Below are positions 44,706-54,704 of a stretch of DNA of 64,000 nt, in pieces. Within the stretch, counting starts at the first letter, position 1; each line of letters starts with the position of its first letter. The notes under the pieces were generated by a model. That model searched no databases. It was not told the DNA's origin and worked only from the letters and a program-made list of their open reading frames with translations. Where the stretch lies: contig CAMZMU010000123.1 in the NCBI GenBank assembly GCA_947311845.1, forward strand, positions 19,093,976 through 19,157,975, written 5' to 3'. The translations under genes and the position numbers were made by a program. The stretch comes from Poa pratensis (taxonomy: Eukaryota > Streptophyta > Magnoliopsida > Poales > Poaceae).

Positions 44706-44988
44706 TCCTATTTGGAGGCGTGATCGAAGGCACGATTAGAGGGATTTGTGTTTTTTTCAGTTTTCCATCCGCTCGGGCTGAAGTATTCAGTTTTCCGTCG
44801 TGGTGATTTCCGCTCAGGGTGAAGTACTATTCCGTCGTTGTAAATTGTTAAGTGCACCCGAAGTTCTGTTTTGTGGGGCCATAGTTAGTTGTTTAGTGGG
44901 GGTGAGTCAGGATTTGATGGGTGGTTGGTGCATTTGTTGGTGTGGCTTTAGCCGAACGCCTGTTTTGGTGTTTATTAGTAGCGGAGAT
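44706..44988 (+). repeat. Internal direct repeat of the Helitron, copy 2
   Basis: Same sequence as 36006-36259, with an extra part that duplicates the TTCAGTTTTCC(G/A)TC segment. It lies about 700 bases from the Helitron 5' end. Confidence 0.8.
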
Positions 44989-45292
44989 ACGGATTGAAAG
45001 GCACGACTAACACCTGACTAAATTTACCAGAAGCTTGATCAATTATAGAGTAGTATATACAATGGACCAAATGCTTCGGAAACCATCATCCCGTCGTACT
45101 CCGATGGATGGCTGGTGCAGCGTAGACGACGTGTACTTCCGTCGTGCAGGGCGTCGTGTAGTGCGTCTGCGTCGTCGGCGGATTGCGTACTGGCCGGGTG
45201 TGGCGTGCGTCTAGGGCGACGGGCGTGCGGGCAGGGCGGGCGGCCCTGTGTGGCTGTGTGTTCGGCCGGCGTGGGCGCAACCTATGCCGATG

Positions 45293-45465
45293 GAGGGCGC
45301 CGGCGGCGAGGATGGAGGGCATCTTCGGCCGGCTTGTGCGCGACCTGCGGGGATGGAGGGCGCGGCGGCTGGGATGGAGGTCGTCGGCGGTGGGGATGGA
45401 GATCGTCGGCGGCAGGGCCTGCGGGGATGGAGGCCGCGTCGGCGGCGGGGATGGAGGTCGTCTGT
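45293..45465 (+). repeat. GC-rich minisatellite
   Basis: Degenerate units around GGGGATGGAGGTCGTCGGCGG are repeated about six to eight times with variable spacing, close to the Helitron 5' end. The long open plus frames across it are a by-product of the repeat. Confidence 0.65.
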
Positions 45466-45679
45466 CGGTGGCTGTTTGAAGGCTGCGGTGGTGATTTTTT
45501 TCTAATTAGATTAGGTGCGTTATGCGTGATTAGCGAAGAGTTATTTTTTGGACTTGATTAGCGAAATCTGTGCGCGTGGTCAGTCCGTGCTCAGTCCGGC
45601 TAATAACCGTCGGATGAATCTATGTGTGGCTGGGATGATTTGGATCACCCCTCTCTCTTCTTTTTTATATTAGTGGTGA

Positions 45680-47014
45680 TGACACAGTACGCATCACCAA
45701 GACGTTGTACTCATCAGTACTACCCACACATCACAGACCTTTTGCCCCCGCGCTCGTGGATTCACGTAGTAGTAGTAGTTCAGAGTTGAGAAAAAGGAGC
45801 GCCCGATCCAGGCACTACGCGCGCGCGGTATCCATCGGATACTCCCCCGCCCCGATCTTCCTACTCATGGAGCGCTTTTCTCTTACCGGGGATCGGATCG
45901 GATCGGAGGAGGGTCGTCGATCGACGAGGTAGATCAGGACTAGGACTAGTATATAGAGGACATTCCAAGAGGCCGGTATGCTCGTCGGCGCGTGCCTCTT
46001 GGAATGTACGGTGGCGAGATGCCTGAACGTATGTATAGGATGGGCCGGAGCGGGCGGGCATGAAAACGGCGGCGATGCCATTTATAAAGGCCCGCTCAGC
46101 TAGCTCGCGGCCGGCCGGGTGTTGCACATGCATGCACGCGCCTGAATGCCTGATGCTGCTAGATCTCCACATCGTTGCACGCCCTGCACACCACCAAACC
46201 ATGCGGTGTTCTATCGGGTCTCAGCCAGCCACACTGGACGACGCGATCTGCCTCCCATAAACTGGAGAGATGGATCGATCCGTCGTGAAAATTAAAGGTC
46301 ATGGAGCAGTTGAGACATGCGTAGTGCTGGTAATTCGTGAAAACATCGCTCGCTTCACATGCGACTCGATCGACCGATCTACGCGGGTAAGATCGGTGTT
46401 GCCGTGGCGATGGCATTGATCGGTACGTAGCTCGGGCAGGCCATCGATCGTTTCCAACCCGTGTGTGATTTCTGGACAGTGGTCCTCCTCCTCCGATCCT
46501 CTCGATCGATCCATCGGGCCAAAGTCCAAACCGTACTAGCTCTACTCCTAGCTAGAGTATTTGCCTGCCCAACCAAAGTTACTGCTGCTAGATCGTCGAT
46601 CGAGGAGAGCATAATTGTATGGCGCCTCACAGGAGGGGGATGAGAAGGATCTACCGCATTAATCCTGCTCCCCGATCCATCACGGTAAAACGCGGCAAAA
46701 GTCAGTCTAGATGCACGCACGATCGTACTACTCGCGTTCAGGCAAGATAGTACGGTAGAGATTGCTGATAGGCAGTGAGAAGTGCCGCGGTACGTGATGA
46801 TCATACACAGCATCCTGGGATCTTGATCTTTCATCCGTATATCTTGTCCTCGATGTACAGTACGTGCGTTGCTACTTCTGCACTTAGCTCGGCCGTCGAT
46901 GAATTGATAAAGCAGTCCGTTAAATCAGCAAAAGAAGAAGGAAAACAACCTCGAGCAACTTAATTTGACGACTAATTAGCCAATGTTTCGGCGAGCACTT
47001 TGACGATGAGAAAC
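45680..47014. other. No gene seen; one perfect short hairpin
   Basis: Mixed sequence rich in CGATCGAT motifs with only chance frames. At 45961-45973 and 45994-46006 there is a perfect 13-bp inverted repeat (CATTCCAAGAGGC) with a 20-base loop. Confidence 0.4.
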
Positions 47015-47017
47015 TTA

Positions 47018-47096
47018 GGGTGTGTTTGGTAGCCCTATCAGCATCTCTCACTTGGGAAAGGTTTGGTGAGGTGATACAGCCTACCAAAACACACCC
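47018..47096. mobile_element. Short Tourist-like MITE (PIF/Harbinger)
   Basis: The ends GGGTGTGTTTGGTAG and CTACCAAAACACACCC are inverse copies, and TTA flanks both sides (47015-47017 and 47097-47099). The length is only 79 bp. Confidence 0.8.
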
Positions 47097-47323
47097 TTAC
47101 ATGCCCGAGCGGCCGAGAGAGCGTCCAGTTTTATTTATATTTTTGCGCGAAAACTCCCGATCTATTCATCAGCTGTAACGGTAGTACAAAAAGCACAGCA
47201 AGTAACAAAATTACATGAAAGCGTCGCGTTAACAGTGAGCGGAGTTGAATTTTGCTAATGCTGTTGGTAGGTGGGTGATGGAGTTGAATACTTGCCTTTC
47301 CGTGAGAGGTATAGGCAAGTAAG

Positions 47324-48227
47324 GAGGAAATTGCACAAACCACCATTTATTGGTGCTAGTTTTACGCAGAACACTTACTTTTGGGGTTCATTGCTGAGAA
47401 CACCTACTATTGGGGTAATCAGTTGCACATAGCTCTAATCTGGTGTTTGTCTTTGTTAACTGATTGTTAACTGAATGCTGGTCCCATTTGTAAGTGCCAA
47501 TGTGGAAAATAAAACCGGCCACGTCAACCTCCTAGTCAAGAAAAAAATACCATGTTTTAGTAGGCAAATAAAAATTACCAATATCGCCTGAGCACCAAAA
47601 CATTCATTCTTGCAGAGCCTGGTATCCTTGACTTGCGGTGGTACATCCTCATCACCAGAACCTGATTGTTCGCTGGAATGAGACTCGTATACAAGATCTT
47701 CAGTAAAAATCCCGTCCATCTTGGGGCAGTCCAAATTTGAGTCAAACTGGTTGTTCATGGGTCAATCTTAATGTGATTGCCCTTGGTTCCTCGATGTACC
47801 AATCGGAAGGCCACTCCATGCGGCATTGGGGATTACTATTTATCTCCTTGGTACTGTCATTGCTAGTCTCCATGCTGCATCTATATAAAAATAATTATTT
47901 CACACCAAAAAATTGAATTTAGGATAAATAAGTTCGGCTCTTGAGTCTGACGAGAGGACTCGAGATATGTTTGGCCCTTGTTTAGTTGGATTCACCGTTT
48001 TTTTCTTTGATTTTAATTAGGTGGCTGATGTGGCCGGGTTGGTTTTGCCACATGGGCACTTACAAGCCGGACCTACTTGTCAGCAGTCAGATTAACAAAG
48101 ACAAACACTAGATTAGACCTAGCTGTAACTTATTACCCCAATAGCAGGTGTTCTTTGCAACAAACCCCAAAAATAGGTGTTTTGCGCAAAACTAACACCA
48201 ATAAATGGTGGTTTGTGCAATTTCCTC
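47324..48227. mobile_element. Small Mutator-like element with long TIRs
   Basis: The TIRs start GAGGAAATTGCACAAACCAC and run about 135-140 bp at each end, roughly 85% alike. The flanks gcaagtaag (47315-47323) and acaagtaag (48228-48236) agree at 8 of 9 bases, as for an ageing Mutator duplication. The 904-bp element has no transposase. A minus frame (47456-47758) encodes an acidic stretch (YESHSSEQSGSGDEDVP) of unknown origin. Confidence 0.8.
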
Positions 48228-48515
48228 ACAAGTAAGCAACAGAAAGAGAGGTAGACATGGTTGACAGACAGCGGGACCGATAACCTCGAAACAGGCTTTC
48301 GCCCCGCTTTATAAATAAAGCAACATGCCAAGCAAGTCCAAACACAGTTACAAACATAAGAGCGGAAAGGCCGCTTGCTGGGGGCGCAGCACAAGTAAGC
48401 CCACATGAAAAAAGCAAGAAAGAAGTGGTGTGGGGGGGTGTGGGGGGGGGGGGGTGGGAGAGATACATCAAGAGACAGAAGAGAGCGAACACAAAAAAAC
48501 CAAGCCCCACCGGCT

Positions 48516-50135
48516 CTAGCTGGAAGAAGACGCGGAGACGCGCCGAGCGGTCTCCACAAGTCTAGTGATCATGGCGTCCAGCTGCTCCCTGTCCCGCTGC
48601 CTAGACAACGGGTGCCACTGCTGCAAGAAAGCCAGAAGTTTAAACATCGAGTCAGAAGCACGTCGAAGAAAAATCCGCTCGATCACCATCTTATTGCGAA
48701 TCGTCCATAGGGTCCACATCAACGCGGCAAACACCAACCAGAAGAGGCGTCGCCTCTCCCCGGTACGGTTCGCCTGGATTTCTAGGAACTCGCCAAGGTC
48801 TGAGGCCTGCCAAGCAGGCCCCAGCGCCTCGTGAACGAAGTTCCATAAAAACCTGGCAGCAGGGCAGGTGAAGAGAATATGGGTTCCCGTCTCGGGGATC
48901 CCACACATGGGGCAGAGCCCATCACCCGGCCCCTGTCGCTTGCGAACCTCCACCCCTGAGGGGAGGCGGTCCCTAAGAAGCTGCCACACGAAGATTTTGA
49001 TTTTTAACGGTATGGGGGACTTCCAGAGTGGGGAGGTCCAACCTCTAACTGGGGTACTAAAGAGACTCCGATACGCCGACTTTACCGAGAACATCCCAGA
49101 CGGTGTCAGGTGCCATGACACGAGGTCACGACCGCCTGGCAGCGACTCAGGGAGCAGACTCCGTAACTCTGTCCAAGCTGCAGCCTCGGCAATACCGAAT
49201 GTTCGTCGGAACGAGATGTTCCAAGTCCCATTGGGTATTGCCGAAGCCACAAGCTGCATCGGGTCCGCGCTGATAGCAAAAAGAGTAGGAAACCTATGCT
49301 GTAGCGGGCTCCCATCGAGCCACGGGTCCAGCCAAAAAAGGGTGTCCTCTCCATTACCAATGGAGAATCGGATACCCTTCCTAATCTCATGCTTGATGGA
49401 TTGGATAGATCGCCAAAATTGGGATCCATCCTGGCGGTCACAAGAAAAGAGGGGGCGACCCTGCAGATATTTCGCTTTGATTAGCTGCAGCCATAGTCCC
49501 CCCTCCTCTCTAAGTATCCGCCATACCCATCGCAGCATGAGCGCAACGTTCATCTTACGGGAGGAAATGATACCAATGCCCCCCATGTCTTTGGGGGTGC
49601 ACACATCCGCCCATTTGACCATGTGGTACTTCTGACGCCCATTGGCCCCCTGCCAGAAGAAGCGTGAGAGATCCCTGTCAAATGAGACGTGCGTGCCTTC
49701 CGGGAGTATATAAACTCCCATCAGGAACACAGGTAGACTAGAGAGACAGGCGTCAATCAGAACAGTCTTGCTCGCCTTAGAGGTGAACCGCCCTTGCCAA
49801 GGCTCCGCCTTGGCTTTGACACGCTGGGTGACCGGTTCTAGGTCCTTAATAAGGATCCTAGAATCACTAATGGGCGTCCCCAGGTAAGTAACAGGGAAGG
49901 TAGACAACTTGCAATTCAGTTTGTCCGCTATCCGCTGTCGCTCATCAGGGGAGTATCCCATGATCATGACTTCGCTCTTGTCGAAGTTAATCTTGAGGCC
50001 CGACATGGCCTCAAAGCAGAGGAGAAGGAACTTGAGATTAATAATGTCAAGCTCCGAACCCTCCACCATGATCATGGTATCGTCCGCATATTGGAGGTGG
50101 GTGATCCCACCTCCAGGAATAAGGTGCCCTACCAC
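48516..50135 (-). CDS. LINE ORF2, RT C-terminal part and zf-RVT domain
   Basis: Begins with LQYADDTMIMVEG (catalytic YADD), then LKINFDKSEVMIMG, VTYLGTPISDSR and WADVCTPKDMGGIGI. The zinc-knuckle zf-RVT domain is PLWKSPIPLKIKIFVWQLLR, LCPMCGIPETGTHILFTCPA (C-C-H-C), then MWTLWTIRNKMVIERIFLRR. It ends at 48516. A 1-base shift at about 50130 parts it from the rest of RT. Confidence 0.88.
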   Translation of the reverse strand: MVGHLIPGGGITHLQYADDTMIMVEGSELDIINLKFLLLCFEAMSGLKINFDKSEVMIMGYSPDERQRIADKLNCKLSTFPVTYLGTPISDSRILIKDLEPVTQRVKAKAEPWQGRFTSKASKTVLIDACLSSLPVFLMGVYILPEGTHVSFDRDLSRFFWQGANGRQKYHMVKWADVCTPKDMGGIGIISSRKMNVALMLRWVWRILREEGGLWLQLIKAKYLQGRPLFSCDRQDGSQFWRSIQSIKHEIRKGIRFSIGNGEDTLFWLDPWLDGSPLQHRFPTLFAISADPMQLVASAIPNGTWNISFRRTFGIAEAAAWTELRSLLPESLPGGRDLVSWHLTPSGMFSVKSAYRSLFSTPVRGWTSPLWKSPIPLKIKIFVWQLLRDRLPSGVEVRKRQGPGDGLCPMCGIPETGTHILFTCPAARFLWNFVHEALGPAWQASDLGEFLEIQANRTGERRRLFWLVFAALMWTLWTIRNKMVIERIFLRRASDSMFKLLAFLQQWHPLSRQRDREQLDAMITRLVETARRVSASSSS

Positions 50136-51406
50136 ACAAGAATGTGACCGGCCGTCTTGGCTTTGTCCAAGATGGCCGCCAGGGCGTCACCAGCGAGGTC
50201 AAAAAGAAGGGGGGAAATCGGATCCCCTTGTCTCACCCCACGCGAAGACCTAAAGTAGGGGCCAATGTCTCCATTAATGTTTATGGCCGTGTTCCCGGAC
50301 ATGACGATCTGCATAATCCACGATATGAAGCGGTCGTCAAACCCACGACGCTCGAGGACCTGGCGTAGAAAAGCCCAATCCAAACGATCATATGCCTTCT
50401 GGAAATCTAGCTTAAGAAAGACACCTTTAAGGTGTCTCGTCTTGACTTCATGAACAACCTCATGAAGAGCCAGAATCCCATCATGGATAAATCGTCCCTT
50501 GAGAAAGGCGAACTGATGTGGGTGAGCCAGGCGCTCCACAACTGGCGCCAAGCGTGTTGCACACACTTTGGCGAGCAGACGCATGATGACATTGATCACC
50601 GTGATCGGCCTAAACTGACGAACATCCGTGGCCCCTACAACTTTAGGAATTAGGGTAATCACCCCAAAATTAAGGCGGGACATAACTAGTGTCCCAGTAT
50701 AGAACTCCTGGAACATCGGCATAATCACCGCCTCAATATACTCCCAGAACTTCTGGAAGAAGGATACAGGGAGACCATCCGGCCCTGGGGCCGAACTGGT
50801 TTTCATCCCCATAACGGCCCGGCGCACCTCCTCGGGACTGAATGGGAGAGTAAGCTCCCTATTCTCGTCATCCGAGACTAAGGCCCCTAAGGGCCAGAAG
50901 TGCGCCGCCAAAGCCACTCCCGTGCGGGGACCCTCCGTAAATAACTCCTTATAGAAGGAGTATATATGGTCGGAAAGGTCCTGGGCCTCCTCTAATAGGA
51001 GGCCATCCGCCCATAAGCAAGGGATAGAGCACCTACGACGGCGTCCATTAGCAATGGCATGGAAGTATGCTGTATTAGTATCCCCGCGAAGAATCCAATT
51101 CTGGCGACTACGCTGTCGCCAGAATATCTCCTCGCCTTTGTAGATCTCCATCAGGGAGTTCTCCAAAGCATACCGCTCCAACCATCCATCCGCGGACAGA
51201 CCTGTCGAGTCAGCTGCCATATCAAGCGTCTGAATCTGGGCGAGGATGTCCGCCTTATTCTTACGCACCTCCGCGCCTAAATTCGCGCCCCACCCCCTCA
51301 TAAATTGGCGCACGACCTTAACACAGTGGTGCCAAATGTCAACCGCATTATAGGCGCGGGGGGGAGTCGCGACCGCCAAGTCCCACTTTTGGCGAACCGC
51401 TTCCAC
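50129..51406 (-). CDS. LINE ORF2, reverse-transcriptase N-terminal part
   Basis: Motifs: FWRQRSRQNWILRGDTNTAY, SSAPGPDGLPVSFFQKFW, FGVITLIPKV, FRPITVINVIMRLLAKV, QFAFLKGRFIHDGIL, GVFLKLDFQKAYDRL (first catalytic Asp), SSRGVRQGDPISPLLF. It ends at 50129 after AGHILVW, just where the YADD block starts in the next frame. Confidence 0.88.
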   Translation of the reverse strand: MEAVRQKWDLAVATPPRAYNAVDIWHHCVKVVRQFMRGWGANLGAEVRKNKADILAQIQTLDMAADSTGLSADGWLERYALENSLMEIYKGEEIFWRQRSRQNWILRGDTNTAYFHAIANGRRRRCSIPCLWADGLLLEEAQDLSDHIYSFYKELFTEGPRTGVALAAHFWPLGALVSDDENRELTLPFSPEEVRRAVMGMKTSSAPGPDGLPVSFFQKFWEYIEAVIMPMFQEFYTGTLVMSRLNFGVITLIPKVVGATDVRQFRPITVINVIMRLLAKVCATRLAPVVERLAHPHQFAFLKGRFIHDGILALHEVVHEVKTRHLKGVFLKLDFQKAYDRLDWAFLRQVLERRGFDDRFISWIMQIVMSGNTAININGDIGPYFRSSRGVRQGDPISPLLFDLAGDALAAILDKAKTAGHILVW

Positions 51407-52173
51407 AAATCCCGGCTGACTAAGCCAGAACTCCTCAAAGTGGAAGCGGTTCGACCTCGGCGGGGCCCCCCCTCCAGACGAGAGGAGGAGGGGGAATGGT
51501 CTGAGCCAATCCTAGTAACCGCACGAAGCGAGCACAGAGGAAAGGCAATTTCCCATTCCACCGACACTAATACCCGGTCAAGCACACTCCGGATCGGGAC
51601 GGCCTGGTTGTTGGACCACGTATAACGTGCCCCAACACGAGTGATCTCCCTCAGAGCCATGTCAGCAATCCAGTCGTTGAACATACGCATCCTAGGGAGG
51701 TCCACATTATCCGAGCTCTTATCATCAGGGGAGCGAATGAGATTAAAATCACCTGCCACCACCACAGGGGTAGAGCATCGCTCCACCTTTGCCTCGAGCT
51801 CAGCTAAGAATTCAGCGGACCTCCGGTGATCCGCGGGGCCATAGACAATAATCACCTCCCAGCGGAGGTTCGATCGTCTATGGGTGAGCAACATGCTCAC
51901 AAAGAACTCCCCGCGGTCCATATCCTCTATCTCAAAGGTATCCTCCTTGGCACCAAGGAGGATGCCCCCTGAGTGTCCCGTCGCCGGGAGCCAATGCCAC
52001 GAGAACTTGTGGCGGCTCAGGCTCTCTAGCTCTGAGATCGAGAAATCCTGGCGAATCATCTCCTGCAAGCCCACAATGTCCACATCTTCGTCCCTCAGAT
52101 AGTTGATCAACTGGCGGCGTCGGCCCTCCTGCCCAAACCCCCTCATGTTCCAAATGAATGTGAGGACATTCAT
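51298..52173 (-). CDS. LINE ORF2, endonuclease domain
   Basis: Starts MNVLTFIWNMRGFG, typical of plant L1 ORF2. AP-endonuclease-type motifs follow: DIVGLQEMI, WHWLPATGHSGGILLG, PVVVAGDFNLIRSP, RYTWSNNQ, SVLDRVLVS and GSDHSP. It nicks target DNA for target-primed reverse transcription. The frame shifts near 51480-51400, where the next frame (50129-51406) takes over. Confidence 0.88.
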   Translation of the reverse strand: MNVLTFIWNMRGFGQEGRRRQLINYLRDEDVDIVGLQEMIRQDFSISELESLSRHKFSWHWLPATGHSGGILLGAKEDTFEIEDMDRGEFFVSMLLTHRRSNLRWEVIIVYGPADHRRSAEFLAELEAKVERCSTPVVVAGDFNLIRSPDDKSSDNVDLPRMRMFNDWIADMALREITRVGARYTWSNNQAVPIRSVLDRVLVSVEWEIAFPLCSLRAVTRIGSDHSPSSSRLEGGPRRGRTASTLRSSGLVSRDLWKRFAKSGTWRSRLPPAPIMRLTFGTTVLRSCANL

Positions 52174-52499
52174 TGAGAAACAATGTCGGGGTTGGTCCCC
52201 TTAAGGGGGACCGATTGGGCCCTACCAGAGGTCGAGGGCCGGGACGTCGTCTTAGGGGGCCTCCCGCGCCTCTTCCCAGGCTGGGAAGTAGGCACAGCAA
52301 CTGTGGCATGATCAGGCCTAGGAGGGGCTCCACTGCCAGACCCTTGTGCCTCCTGCACGGGTCTAGCGGGAGCCGGGGGCCCCTGCCGCTCATGCTCCGC
52401 CTAAGCACGAGCCGCCGCTAGGGCCCCCTCATAGACCTCCTTAGCCTTAATGGCCGCAATTTGCTCAAGGCGAGGCCCCTCTCTCCACGGAAAATAATG

Positions 52500-54704
52500 T
52501 CACAGTCCCCCGCAACCAGAGCTAGATGATCCAACGGTACAGAGTCGAGAACCGAAAACCGAGAACCAGAAGGAGGGAGGGAGGGGGAGGGGGAGGGGGA
52601 GTAGGGGTGGGCGAAGGTCGGGACGTACCAGTCCCACGGTCGAGCGCCTCACGGCGGCGCGTCGCCACCAACGTGACGGTAGGCTCCACCGCCTCGCCAC
52701 CAGTCCTAGCCCTCGCCAAGCGCGCACTGTGACGGCGAGTGCCAGGGGCGGGGGGGGGGGGGAAGACCGGTGACGCCTAGGGCGCCCCCTGGTACCAGCC
52801 ACGGGAGTGTCGGGGAAGACCGTGACCGGCTCCAGGGCAGGTGCTGCCGGGGTGCCCGGGGAGCGGGTGTAGCAGACCACGCCCGGGGAGCGCGGGGAGT
52901 CGGGGGCCAAGACCTCCAACCCCACACTCGTCGAGTCCTCAGAGTCCTCCACCTCCGCCTGAGGAGAGGACTGAAGCCCCAGGGCCTTCGAGACAAGGCC
53001 GGAGAGGTCCATGGATCCCGGCCCCTCACAGAGGTTGGAACCGTACTGTGAGAGCGGGAACCCAAAGGACGGAGTGGGGGCGGGGAGGAAGGTGCGAGCG
53101 CCGTCGGTCCTCCCCAGCTTTGCCGGCGCACTCTTGGAGAGCGTGGCCGGCGCTGGAGGACACTGTCCAAGCGAAGATGCCTGAACCTGGGAGCCCACAA
53201 GAGATGCCCCCTCAGACGAGGGCGCAGCTGCAGAAGACGGAGCAGAGGGCGCAGGAGGTGGAAGGGCGTCCGTGGCACGGGGAGCGTCACCGTCAGACGG
53301 GTCGTCCTCCGAAGTGCCCCCCTCCTCGTCGTCGGAAGGGCTGAGGGGAGGGGACGGCGAACGTCTGGTGGACCTCTGCCGGTCCACCTCAGACTCCAGC
53401 TCAACCACCAGGGTCCTGCCCACCCCGTCGAAGTAGAAGGTGGGCAAGGGGATGTTGAGCTTGGCGGGATCCGGGGCCTTGACCCGGACATGAACAGGGC
53501 CAGCCCCTGGTAGGGAACTCACGTCCACCTCCTCAAAGCGGCCAACAGCCTGTGAGATCAGCGCCACGAAAGCCACCTCCTTCCGCAGCTCAGCGGGGAT
53601 CCCGTGGATCCGGACCCACGCCTCGGCAAGGGGAGGCGGTGCGTCCGGGTCGGTGTCGGAGGGCCTGATGGAGACTCGAATGTTGTGCCGCGGAAGGGTG
53701 ATGGTAGCGCTCCAAGACACGTGGGCGAGGAGCTCAGCAGTGGGGAACGCCACCGCAAACTCCGTCGGGGAGCGCTCCCTCACCACCCAAGACCACCCAC
53801 GCTCCAAACCCTCAAGCTCGGAGCGAATGGTCTCAGCCGAGATCACCACCGATGGATCCAAGTCCTGCTCGGGAAGCACAGTCACCAAGGCCAAGTGAGC
53901 CGGAGAAGCCAACTTGATACCCCCAATGTTCACGTAGTAGAAGCCGCCATCGATGCCATGCCCGTAGAACTCGAGGGCGGATGGGATCACCGGAGGGCGC
54001 GAGGCAGCAGCCGGGGCTCCGAGCGCTGCTGCACCGGGCTGGTTCTCGCTCGCGGCCGGGGCAGATGGCTTCTTCTTTTTCTTGGATTTCTTCTTCTTCT
54101 TGGCCGGCTGCACCGGACCACCACGAGGTTGGGCATCGTCCTCACGGCGCGGTGACACACGGGCGCGCCCCTCTCTCCACGAGCCCTGCGCTGGCTGGGG
54201 CCGACCACCGTCCCTCGGAAGAGGAGGACGACGGGACAGCTCGGCCCTCAGCGCCTCCTCCCGTCTCTGACCGCCCGGAGAAGCACCACGGCGGGCCGGT
54301 GACCTCAGCCGGCTGCGGACTGGAGGAGCACCGCGGCCTCCCCGAGAGAGTTCCACCGGCGAGCCCGAGCGACGGGGGGAAGAGCGGCGGGGAGGAGAAC
54401 GAGACCGGCGGGGTGGAGACCTTCTGCCCGGAGAACGACGGGGCGGCGGCCGGTACACCGCGGTCGGGGCCCGGGGCGAGGACGCGCGAGACGGGGAGGG
54501 AGGGCGGGCGCCACGGCGCGGCGGTGAGGGGCTCCGGCGTCTCTTCATCAGCGCGTCGGCAAAGGACCGCACCAGCGGCGGCGGAGGTTTGTGGAGGCGT
54601 ATGCGACGAGCTCGAGCTCCGTGTTTCCTGATTTGTTCTTGCGATGCGGCTTGCGCTAGGGCCGGGAAAATATATATACATGACGATTCACAAGCTGCCT
54701 TCAC
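52500..54704 (-). CDS. LINE ORF1 (DUF4283-type RNA-binding protein)
   Basis: The frame is open for 734 codons. The likely start is the Met of MKRRRSPSPPRRG at about 54547. It has an Arg/Ser/Pro-rich basic N-terminus, a Lys run (PAKKKKKSKKKKKPS, about 54070-54110) and then a DUF4283-like domain (GLERGWSWVVRERSPTEFAV, PPLAEAWVRIHGIPAELRK, ISQAVGRFEEVDVSSL). A Ser/Asp/Pro-rich acidic tail follows. Such ORF1 proteins bind the LINE RNA and act as chaperones. The frame being open throughout, against a broken ORF2, is notable. The last 80 codons, rich in Arg and Leu, may be out of the original frame. Confidence 0.8.
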   Translation of the reverse strand: MKAACESSCIYIFPALAQAASQEQIRKHGARARRIRLHKPPPPLVRSFADALMKRRRSPSPPRRGARPPSPSRASSPRAPTAVYRPPPRRSPGRRSPPRRSRSPPRRSSPRRSGSPVELSRGGRGAPPVRSRLRSPARRGASPGGQRREEALRAELSRRPPLPRDGGRPQPAQGSWREGRARVSPRREDDAQPRGGPVQPAKKKKKSKKKKKPSAPAASENQPGAAALGAPAAASRPPVIPSALEFYGHGIDGGFYYVNIGGIKLASPAHLALVTVLPEQDLDPSVVISAETIRSELEGLERGWSWVVRERSPTEFAVAFPTAELLAHVSWSATITLPRHNIRVSIRPSDTDPDAPPPLAEAWVRIHGIPAELRKEVAFVALISQAVGRFEEVDVSSLPGAGPVHVRVKAPDPAKLNIPLPTFYFDGVGRTLVVELESEVDRQRSTRRSPSPPLSPSDDEEGGTSEDDPSDGDAPRATDALPPPAPSAPSSAAAPSSEGASLVGSQVQASSLGQCPPAPATLSKSAPAKLGRTDGARTFLPAPTPSFGFPLSQYGSNLCEGPGSMDLSGLVSKALGLQSSPQAEVEDSEDSTSVGLEVLAPDSPRSPGVVCYTRSPGTPAAPALEPVTVFPDTPVAGTRGRPRRHRSSPPPPPLALAVTVRAWRGLGLVARRWSLPSRWWRRAAVRRSTVGLVRPDLRPPLLPLPLPLPPSFWFSVFGSRLCTVGSSSSGCGGL

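Larger units (their letters stand above)
34232..45679 (-). mobile_element. Helitron, putative autonomous lineage, Rep/helicase damaged
   Basis: On the minus strand the 5' end is TCACCACTAATATAAAAAAG (from 45679), preceded by A. The 3' end is GTGTTGCACGTGCACGGCTACTAG (34235-34232 is CTAG), followed by T. A|TC...CTAG|T, with a GC-rich hairpin 10-15 bases before the end and no target duplication, fits Helitrons. Inside are the N-terminal, Rep and PIF1-type helicase coding parts on the minus strand (about 43500-37239). Between the genes and the 3' end are 3 kb of captured sequence, including a PP2C exon. Confidence 0.8.
48237..54704 (-). mobile_element. L1-type LINE (non-LTR retrotransposon), nearly full length
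   Basis: The minus strand carries ORF1 (52500-54704) and ORF2 (52173-48516) in L1 order, with a 3' region of about 280 bp. The 3' region reads GCTTTATTTATAAAGCGGGG near 48300 and holds a long G-run on the plus strand (48432-48454). No clear poly-A or target duplication is seen; the MULE TSD lies against the 3' side. ORF2 is split by frame changes, so the copy is not autonomous as written. Confidence 0.88.

Noticed and set aside
45115..45561. 148-codon Gly/Arg-rich plus frame
   Set aside because: Produced by the GGATGGAGG minisatellite; all three frames are open over it.
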